A stretch of 64,000 bases of DNA from Apostichopus japonicus. Taxonomy: Eukaryota; Echinodermata; Holothuroidea; Aspidochirotida; Stichopodidae. Position numbers and translations under genes: made by a program. Below are positions 34,101 to 45,600 of this stretch, piece after piece. The stretch covers positions 2,950,501-3,014,500 of the forward strand of contig NC_092580.1 of the NCBI RefSeq assembly GCF_037975245.1, written 5' to 3'. Under the pieces are notes generated by a model. The model saw only the letters and a program-made list of their open reading frames with translations. It was not told the DNA's origin and did not search any database. Each line of letters starts with the position of its first letter. Position 1 is the stretch's first letter.

Positions 34101-36563
34101 TTTCAAATGAAACAATTGTCTTATGGTAGTCAGTCTTTTGTATCTGAAGCGCAACAAAATAGAGTTTGAACAGATGCGTGACAATTACGATAATGTTTTT
34201 GCACATCATCGCCTTGACGTCATTTATTGTATTGTATATAATGATTATGACCAGAAGGGTTTAAATATTCATTTTTCCACATTCATGTGCAGCAGCTAAT
34301 CTACTTACCATTTCACCCTCAATGCTCCCTACTATTATATCTGAAAACACTTCACTTGGGATCTGAAAGGGGGAAGAAAAAAGTAGTGTATGTAAACTAA
34401 ATTGTTATCTCGGGGCAACTTAACATCACATTTATGAATGAATGTTCGTAGGCTGAGTTGAGATGGGTGTATAGACAAGTCAAAACATGACGACTCTGCA
34501 GTAAATTACTTTCAAAGAACAGCGAAACCAAACATCAAAGACCTTTCAGGTTGCCAGGTCTTGTCTTCCAATGAAACGTAGAACTAGAACGATAATCCTA
34601 AAAGAAACGAATAAAAACTAAAATAGCCGATCACCAAGTTAAGAAGCATCACTCACAATCACACAATTACAAAGCTAAAACTTACTGTCTTTTTGTTAAA
34701 ACTGAAGACCACAACTTGTAAAAATATCCTTGTCACGTCCTGAATTGGAAAATAATATTTGAAATGAAATGTATCTCGTTAAACACATTGATAATAATCA
34801 ATTGTTATTTCTTTATGGCTAAATTATGCTTGACTGAAACATTCTTGATAAAAATATTCAAGTTTGTATTCTTTTCTCTTGTAAGTGTGGATGGAAAAAT
34901 GGATTTAGCAGCTTCTTGGTAAAAAGGGTCTTGTTTAAATATTTATGCTACTTTGCAGCTTACTATGCAGTTCATTGGTGCAGCCACAACAGGCAATAGA
35001 GTTCTTTGTATGATTAAGAGGAAAACGAAAACTGACATGGAATGTCTGAACAAAGACATTGGTGTTCCATTGTAGGAATAGTTAGATTTCCTCAGGAATA
35101 TACCGTTGGGACTTGAAATATATGCTTGCCTTAAGACTAGAATGGCTTCAAAGTTTCAACGATGTTGTTAGGTTACGCCACTTACTGGGGATATTACATG
35201 ATAGGGGCAGAGATATAAATAAATGAAATCATATCCACGTGTCGTTTGTGTTGGAGAAAAATACTTTCAATGGTTACGAGGCATTAGAAAGTTTTTGTAA
35301 GGCTTGCAACATCCTTTGATGGTTCTGTGTTATGCACTTTTTCCATAGAATCCTTGATGTTTCCCTGTTTATCCTATTTTTTACTAAACTAAAATTAAGT
35401 AACTGCAGCTTTCGAAAACATAACTTCTTGCTCTTACAGTAATACCATTAAACAAAATAATTAAAAGGACACAGCAGTGTATGGTAACATCTTGCTCATG
35501 TAAAATTAACAACAGTTCATCGCCAACTTTGACACAAGACGAATACATCTTAAACTATATACCTTTACCTTGTTGTTTTGCAACGATTCTATAAGTTTCT
35601 CCCTCCATTCATCTTCCGTTGTCTGGTGTATAAGAATAACATATATAATTATATAAATAATAACAGTAGGATATTTTGTCATTATGTTGAACGGTTACAG
35701 TAATAACATTACAAAAGTATTCATTAAAAAGGACACAACAGTGTATGATAAGTACTACTGTAGAGAGTGTGTTGTCAAGTGGCTAAAGCAATGGAATGTC
35801 TATCTAAGGATTACATGTTCGAATCCTGACCAGATCATTACATTGTGTCCTTGAGCAAGGCACTTAATCTCTTCTGCTACTCTTAACCGAGGTGTATAAA
35901 TGGGGTCTGTGGGTACACTCCATAATTGTGGTACACTGTAGTGCCCCGAGAGGGATTGCTTGATGCTATATTTTAATGAACAATTAATTTTCAGGGTTTT
36001 AAAGCAAGTGTCAGTCTGGGTAAAAATGATATGCCCATATAATTCAAGAGTAATAGAGGTGACTATGTATTAATTATTCGTTTAAAAAACGAGTGGGACA
36101 ACTTTTTCAAAGTGATGTTCACATGCAAGATTTCGAAAGGCGAAAATGAAACAATAAACTATGACTCCACCCGCAATAAGACCAATCAGAGTCTCTACGT
36201 TATTTGATCAATTAATGTAGACAGTTGACAGCATTAGACTTATATTATGAAGTGGACATGATTATATCACCTCTTGACATATCGCCATCATATTAATTGT
36301 ATCTTTAAGAGACTTATATAATATTTATATATATATATATATGTTGATACTAGATGAGACTAGTGGAACACTAGTAGTTGTTACTCGGAGTTTCACGCGT
36401 TATAGCGATCTTCAGACAACTCAGAGTTGTCTGAAGATCGCTATAACGCGTGAAACTCCGAGTAACAACTACTAGTGTTCCACTAGTCTCATCTAGTATC
36501 AACATATATTACGCTCTGTCCAATGGACATAGAGCACTCTGCGCCAAGATAGACGCCAACCTA

Positions 36564-36600
<37 letters not shown>

Positions 36601-39600
36601 CACACATTTGTACATACCAATACTTTGCTCACTAGTTGCTGTAGTAAGGTGTACACATTTTGCCGTTCAGGCTCCTGTTTTGAAAAGTAACAAGACTTTC
36701 CATAAATATTTAACAGAGACCTGAATCAGCATATGAGTACATTGAAAATCAGGTACCGTGGATTTGACATAAAAAAGTTCGGTTGCAAGGTCTCTGCAAA
36801 AGTATAAATTTCCACGATACTTGAAGAACCAACCTTTTTATAACATTCATGAATTGACTGTAACAGATACGGGTACGGAACCTGTAAACAACCAAGGAAG
36901 ATAAAGAAAGTTAGGCATTGCTCGAAAAAAGGAACGATGAACCTTGAATCACATCAATCAATTTTGGAATTAGTGATATCCTGTTACAAAGAAAATGTGC
37001 ATTTCTAAAAACAAAAAAATCATAAATGAATACTTGTATTCTTTTCGCTTGAGATATTCTAATAAATGTTGTAGGTCGCACAGCAAAAAATCAATATTAT
37101 CTCTAGTGACAATCTGACATAAATAATATGCTCTAAACGACATTTGTTTCTCTGAATTTTAGTTCATTACGTCCGCAAAGTGAAATATCTTAGTTAAAAC
37201 TTTATTTAACTGCTACTCAAGATAGGACAAAACAAATCGACGGCCCTGCCTTTATGCACTTCAGCATACAACAGTGAATCAGTGATGTAATAATTACCTT
37301 CTCGCCGTCGCCATCAAAGCTAATGTTTTTGAAAACGATGTCATTTGATATCTAGTTTGAAGAAAAAAGCAAACAGGAGACAGTAAAGTATACTAAGAAG
37401 GTTAACATATGCAGGTCAGTTAGCAGAAAAAAATCACTAGGGACCGTTTTAAAAAATACTGCAATGCTGTAAGATGTATGATAGATACAAGCATTAAAAC
37501 GACTGCTTCATTCAATTTCTTGCAAGCAACAACTGTTATCATATTGAAGAACATAAATAAAGTTTCATTCTTGCTGATGATGATTGATAATGATTATGAT
37601 GTACTTACAGCCCCTAATATGTAGTAATGTAATAAATGATCCGTTGTTTTCTTGTGTTTGTACTGTGGCAAAATAAAAGCAATTAAGTTAGAACATATAT
37701 ATGATCCTAATTAAAGATATAAAGACGTACTTACATTATGCATACGTTTAATTTGTTATCATGTGCAAGTATATACATTAAATTACCAATATCTTGTTAT
37801 TCTTACAAAAGCTTTGTTTTTGTTTACTCAGTATACTCAGGCAAGGAAATTTAAATAACTTTGAAATCCTACCTAATTTGCGCCTAACATTTATTTAAGG
37901 GTATACTCAAGGAGGGTAGTGTTTAAATATACGCCAGATAAAACTTCATAAAGATTAGGATTGCACTTAAGAGACGGACAGGATTGTGTTTGCCGTACAA
38001 CCCAAATAATTTCCTTACCTTGTCTTCTATCTTTGTATATTTTATTATTTCATCACGTATACGTTGAAATTGGACCTTCAAAGAAAAAAATCATATTGTA
38101 TGTAAAAGTGGAAAATAAGCTACAAATTGTTTTAGGAGCCGAGGTATGCAAGCAAAGTAAGGCTTTTGGCATACGAGAACGCTGGAATGAACTTTTCTGA
38201 TAAGGTGGTAGTCCTAAATTATTCAAGAATGTGTAGAGATCGAGAAAAGAGACTCACCTGTTCTTTATTCAGAAGAGGGCTTGTAATTAAAGTGTATTGC
38301 TGAAGTGTGATCTGTTGTAAAGGAGGAATATGTAATATTAAAAAAAAAACACTTGGTGATGTTTAAGTGCAAAATTGCGATGAATGATATTAACCAACGG
38401 TACAAAAGGTTCAAAAACTAATATCTGTCAGTAAAAAATGGTTAATTAATAAATAAAAAAATCGGATTCATTGTGTGTTGATCATAAATCAGAGTGACAT
38501 AATTGAAGCTTCAGTAGAGTCGTTATTTGTGCGATATCATGTCATTAAAGGATTAGTTTATGTGAAAGCCAATTTAGATGTTTATAATGCAATATGATGG
38601 AACCAGGTATTAATCGATACATTAACACATACACGCAAACGGACTTTGATTGTGGTATTTGTTATATAACAGTTAATGTTACCTGCTCAGTCGAAAACAT
38701 TTCTCCCGTTATCTCCAAATATTCGTCAACTGAAAGCTACATAAAGAAACATTTAACAACTTAATTAAGAAATATATACAACAGTATGCGTCATTATATG
38801 TAGGGTCATTAAAGTCATTGCTTTATTCGTAATGTTAAGTGAAAGAAAAATATCTCATACAAGAGACTGACCTGATTAACTTCAACTATTGTTCGTAGTA
38901 TTTCAACACCCTGGAAATAGATAATGTTAAACAGAACAAATATTTATGTTTACTCTAATTAATCTACTTAACGTTGTGATTCTTGTTTTGCATATTTTAT
39001 GAAAGACTTTCAAAACATATCAAGTGCTCCACCAAATCGTCTCTTACAACTATAAGAGACCATTTACAAACAATTTAATGTGACAGACACAAATACCAAA
39101 TGCATCTCAAGAACCAAAGTATACCTCTTATCTAATTGAATGCTACTAAATAACTACTATATATCTCTACGATCGGAATAAAGAGAAATTAAAGAGAATA
39201 ACGGTGAACAGATGTGGCATTATGAACATACGTTAGCCTTCGGTTCAATGGCCGCAAAGAGTGTCATCATACAATGCAGTGTCTACAAATGTAAGGTGAA
39301 GAATTGGGTTAGATAACACAATAAGGTTATATAATACAATTAGGTTAGATAATACAATAAGGTTTAACTTAGATAATACAATTAGGTAAAGATAATACAA
39401 TTATTAACCTATTTGGCCACAGCAAGAACAGCAAGAAATGTTATGTAAGGAGAATCTTTTGATATATATAAAAGGATAAAATGCAAAGTCGAGGAAGGAG
39501 GGGGGATTAATTTTTTGACAATATTATTTTATTTCAACTTCCTGAACTCCCATTGTGTAACGTTTGATCCAGAAATTGAAGTACCAGATGAGAAAACTTA

Positions 39601-42600
39601 CAAATAGTTCAGGTTTCAAGAAAAAACAATTGAATTAATTGTTAATGCCTTTATCACATCCGTCTAGTCATAGTGATCATGGATTTTTGAATGGTGTCGT
39701 CGTTGGATCGTTGAAGCCGACTTCTATGTAGGGATCATTGATGTCCACCCCACTCTGAGACATGCTTAGGCTATCAATTCTAAAATTAGATCAACAATAA
39801 GGTTGATATACTTTGTTTCTTTGTGGGATTGAAAAGTGAGGAAGGGGTGCACAGTTGCTAACCCTTGGAAACGCGCCTGTTTGTATCTATCCATTTGTTT
39901 TCTATCGCTACCGTAGTACAATGAGTTTTCTTAATGGTTCATATGTACTTACTTTGTAATCTGCTTGCATCTGTGTTACAAGCGACTGGAGATGATCAAA
40001 TGGGTCCCCCTTTAAATTGAAAGAAACATAAATTTAGCACATCATTATAGACTTAGCAATAGAGCTGAAAGGTTCTAATAAGTTATAAAGCGCTGTGCAA
40101 AGTACTTTTGCCGCCCCTCTCTACCACAAAAAAAGGAAGATAAGTCATCGATCTTTCATATTTTTTAAATCTAGAATTTAAAAGTAAACTGCATCAAGAT
40201 TCCCTTTGCATAAACCAGTTTCTGAGAGGAATACGATTCTGGCCATTTTGACGGAGAGTTTGATTAATTTGCATTACTATGACACTTTTCATTCAACCTT
40301 CCTTTAACTGAAATAAAAGCCCACAGAAGACTGTATTACCTATTGAAATGTTAAGGAGGCGTGATATATTGTGATCTTATTGGAAGAACTCTTTGATCAA
40401 CCGAAGAATGCATTCATGTAATGTATGTCTTGGATTTCGTGGATCTACTTGTGATCCCTGCACAAAAAATCATATAAAAAATCACTGCATATACTCCTCC
40501 ATGATCTGACTTATGGACGGTTCCAGTTCAATAAAATCAAAAGAGAGCACATACCTTTGAATTACTTTGAAATGAACTCACTATCGTCTGCAGATCTTGA
40601 ACCGTAGCCTTGAATGAAGAAGAAAATTAGACGAAATCATTACAGAATGAATACCTATTTACAGTTTTATTTAAAAAATAGAAAAAGAGTTATTTTCAAT
40701 TCCATTTTACACAGATCCATATTTTCATGATATCTTCACTAGTCGCAATTTCAAGCAACAGAATAAACGTGTCTTCAAGTAACATAGTAACAAAGTAAGG
40801 TTTAAGGTAAGAAAACTTTTTTATGTCATCGAACTCATATTTTGAGAAAAAAAACATACGTTGTATAGTAACTACTTTTCTTACCGTGTCATCCTTGCAC
40901 TTGGTACAAAATTTCGAGAAAGAGTTTTCAAGTTTGATCTGCAAAGGTAGAATAAAGTAGCATATTACCTTGACATGGTCGTTACAATTATAGGTAAAAA
41001 ATAATATATTGTCTAATTAGTCAATATAATTGTATAACATTTCAAAATTACAAACATTCCTCTGTAATCACTCGGCTGTTTAAACTTGAAACATTTACTG
41101 TGGCTAAAGCACCTGTGTGATATAGCCTTTTTACTTGGTGATATATTCTGAGATCTTTCAAACCGCAATGTTGTTGGCCATGTATTGAAATACATAAATA
41201 GCTATTCTACTTGCATGAACACGGTTTAATACTATTTTTTTGTTAATATTATTGAAATTAATAAAAACTAAAGTTACAATCCTTAGAACAAAATTTGGGA
41301 GATTAGGAGGTTGCTTAAAGGAAAATGTTAATCAATGAAAAGGCCAACGATATGCAACATTTATGTTAATTTTTCTCTATTCACAGAGTACCTTTAAGTA
41401 CCTTTCTCAGCGTTACACCTGAGTCCGTGAAATGTTTTTTTTTTAACGATAGTTGATTAAAAATGTAAAAGGGATAACTAAGCAAGCACTCTTGGTTTTC
41501 TACACCTGGCACTTTCTCTTCAATATGCTGAAGAATCTTTACCTGCATCTCTGTCGACATCTTTGGTGTTACATTTGAATCGGTAAAATCTTGGTTCTTC
41601 TGTCGTTGGATGATTAAATATGTAAAAGAGATAGATAAGCAAGTACTTTAGGTTTCCTCCCGGTTTGTTGACAGGTTGCTCACAGTAATCTGTCATCATT
41701 TGAGTTGTTTTAGAAAAGGTTCAAATAAATAGTAAAATTTAATTGCTGTGAGGATATAACACCGAATGAGAAATTTTGAGCGAATGGCACAGAGAACAAA
41801 CGTTTTCAATACAATACCGTTGGGAACTACATGGTTTAAGTGACGAATCAAGCGACTTCATGAAGTATCATGTGACTTTGTGCCTTTACATAAAAATGTA
41901 ATTATTACATAAAACAGATCAACCTCATATAAAAAAATGCTAAGACAAATCTGATCTTTTAAGTAAATGTATTCCTTCCCCGTTATTGCGAGTTTATTTT
42001 TCAAACTTGGCATTCCATTTTACATATCGAACACTTATTATGAAAACACGTTTACATACATTTGTTGGTATCATTGAGACCGTTTCCCCTGCATCCTCTT
42101 TATCGGGACCATTTGATGTTCTTTTTTTCTTTTTATTTCGCTGTACTGAGAATTTGAATATGAAGATTATATTAAATATTCCTTTATCATTTAAATTGTA
42201 TGGTGGGAATACACAAATCTTAAAAAAAAAAACATTTTATTACCACAAATTGTTTTTGTGTCTCTGCATGCTAATGTTGTTTCTAATTAACTACCTATTT
42301 TCGTTACTCTTTATCTCAGCCTTATTTTTTGCAGTCATTGGTTACATTAATTTTCACTTGTTTATTCTTTAAAGATAAAATACGAGAACAAAAAATTGCT
42401 TTGTGCGATTATGTTCTTCCCAAATAGAAATATTTCACTGGGCAGCGACATTAAATTTATCTCATAGTGTCTTTCATTTTCGTTGCTACAATTTTGAAAA
42501 TATTAACGCTCTCATAAGTGATTGGCCAAGCAGTGTTATCAACTCCTATGATGCTTTAATTAATCTACACAAATCGTAGCCATCGAAATCGAAAACCTTG

Positions 42601-45600
42601 CACACTCTGTATACTTGGCAGTAATGAAAATCACCATACATTTATAAAGACAAACAGCAACACCGACTGCAACAAAAACGGTAATAGCAATAATAATTAT
42701 TATTGCTACCACGAGCCCTGCGTTGTTCGATTGTTCTAGTGGACACACTTCCTCACCTGGAAACGAAATATAAACATATATACGTTATGTATTAATTTGT
42801 ACTTATATAAGTACCAGATGAAAAAATCTTGCTGGTTCCTAGTTTTGCCATTACCGTTATCAAATGCATTCAATATCTTGCTTCAGTGATATGTTACTAC
42901 CTATCACTATATTATCATTATATTATATTATATATTGATAGGCTACCCAGTTATGAAATTACATTTTCGGCTGAGCAACATGATATTCATATTCACCCAT
43001 TAAAAATGATTCATGTGCAAGGGAAGACTATAGCAGGTTTTTTTTTGCTTTATACAAAATTATTACTGTTGTGAAAACACACACACTTCACGTACGTTAA
43101 TTTGATGAATAATTTAAAAACAAAACTGAGAGAAATGGAAAAGTGACTGTAAGTATGAGAACATCTTAACTATGTCAACCAAACAATATGCATTGCTGAA
43201 CAATTCATTTTCAATAAGATATTTTCTCATAGTTAACTAACTTCATTGAACTCAATATGGACATAGGGGATAAACAAACTCTCGCGACTTTTCAATCGAA
43301 TGAAAAGTAATACTGCTAATACTAAATTAAGACATTATGATAATACAATCATGTTTAATACTTTGAATTATGGTACCGGTCTTTCATCGAGAAAATTGCT
43401 TTTTGTAGCGAGAAAGTTAAATGAAGAAAAACATACTTAGTACGAGGTCTACTCTTGATGGTTTAATTCGTCTTCCGGAAACGTGTGGCACAGCCGGGCA
43501 CATGAAAGCAACCTTACCACACCCCTTTATTTCGTATTCAACTGACAACAAAGTACAGAAGGTGCCATTTCCTTGCTCTAGGTGCGTTTCTATTTTCTCG
43601 TTGAACAAACTGACGGCAGTATTTGAACCAGGCCCGACTTCTACTGTCAAGTCAACGGGTGGTCTCGCTCCTGATATGGAACAGCTTATTGTTCCGGATA
43701 AAGAAGAATATTTGATGCACTGTTCGACCTTTTCACATCCTTTGATAACTGTCACAGGGTTTCGTGGCATGACTGTAGATGAATATCATATATAATTGGA
43801 ACACGTTTGATGTATAAATGATTCATGAAATAGTTACATTTTCTTTTTGTTGTTTCTTCACTAAAATATTAATTTCTCTACAGATATTCATTAGTTTTTA
43901 TCTCTGTCCCTTTGTATCAACCAGAGTGACCATTAGTATAGCGTAACGTGCAGCATTTGAAGTGTTGTTAGGTACTTCCCTAATAATAATCAAAGGCTAC
44001 TGCATTTCCAGATTATTTTCCATTGACAATACTATTCAAGTGATACACAAACATACCATAGACGATTGATGAATACTAGCATTCAATGACACAAAACTTG
44101 AAAAGAACTTACCTAACACTTTTAAATGTACAGTATGCTTTGAAGCGTCAGTTTCATCACTAGAAATGCATTCAAAGGAACGTTCGTCTTCATATGTGAA
44201 ACCATTAAATTCCACCCTCCCATCAGGCAACACATTGCAGTTGAATTTTGCCGCACAAGGAAGATGTTCGTCGTTAGGCCACGCTTCCATTACTATTTCC
44301 TTAGTTCCATTTATTGACGCGGTTTGAAGCCTGCCAGTGGGTTTATCATTCATTGGGCACTTGATTTGAAAACGTTCATTGTCGTTAACGTATTTAACTT
44401 CTGATGTTATTCTCGAAACTGGAAGGTTCCCTTCGACCAAACATGATGCATTTGTTACTTTAGCTACTGCATGACCAGATGCGCTACATGTAAGGAACTG
44501 CAATGTGAAAGCCCTTTTGGGATGTTTGAAAGTTACAATGGTTGTGTACAGTTGGGTAGTGTCGTTAAATTGTTTCACTTCATTGCTGAGAAGAGTAGTA
44601 CCGTTATCATTCATTAATTTCAACTCTATTTCAGGATTTGTATCCTTTGCAATGCACAAGACAGTGTTTTCATCTGTTTCTTGATATTGTTTGCAAAATG
44701 ATGGTGACGACATGCAGTCGGTTATTGCTAAATCTTTTAAAATAACTGTGAAACAAAAAGAGAGGAAGAAATTGATTGAATACTGAGGGTTACCGGCAGA
44801 GGGAATGGGTAATTGACATCTTTACCAGGTTTTGCGTTTGTTTTGGTATGAGAGTAAAGTAGTTCAACTAGTGTAGTGGGGATATAGTTCAATATTTCTA
44901 TGAACTTAAACTTAAGACAATGTACGGGTATAAGTTCAAATACTAATAATTGTGTAATTACTCACACATTTATTTTTCATAGTTACAATAAATCATTATT
45001 TAATCCCTTTCACGCTATAATGTGTGGTAAGAAGATCGATGATGGGTATATTCGGGAGGTAAAAATTATTAACAGCTTCAACAGCAAATATAAAATACCC
45101 AGTTTTTACCTTTCCGTCAATAAAAAGATTGCAGTAAAATATATTCATGCAGGCCATTTTCATGTGAAAGTTGCTTACCCAAGACAATAACCATGATCTC
45201 AGATCTGGAGTTGCTTCCATCTGAATGCAGGATTGATACCGTGTAGCTCCTCTCGTGACTTAAATTAACTTCGTTGATAACCATTGATCCATCATCCAAT
45301 ATGTCATACTCTCCTGATGAATAGCCAGTCCCACTTTTCCTGGTGCCATCAATCCGTAAGAAGGAAAGGTCGGTTTCCGTGAAGTACCACCTTACGGTGT
45401 GAAAATTTCTGTCGTACTTGCAAGTAATCACTGCTTTCTGGTAACGTTCAACATAGTACTTTTCTTCACATTCAGCTTTTGGGAGGTTTACATCTTCTGT
45501 GCAGGTATGAAGATCAACATGAAGTGTAGGAAAAGTACTTTACAATCTAACGTCAACATCAATCTTAGTTCTAGTGCTTGTCAGCCTAGGTACCAAGCCC

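Noticed and set aside
35780-35826. Functional tRNA gene
   Set aside because: A and B boxes are present, but the surrounding stems do not pair and a SINE body motif follows directly.
41520-41560. Possible extra gene D exon reading VKILQHIEEK, with AG acceptor ATGCAG
   Set aside because: The only donors (GTGCCA or GTGTAG) are weak. It would also have to come before the 17-nt adaptor exon, where its phase does not fit.
41986-42372. 128-codon plus-strand open frame with hydrophobic stretches
   Set aside because: Phe/Leu-rich translation of T-rich intronic DNA; no conserved motif, and it lies inside the gene D intron.
43421-43795. 124-codon plus-strand open frame
   Set aside because: It is the antisense shadow of the gene D Ig exon 4, whose phase, splice sites and cysteines fit the minus strand.
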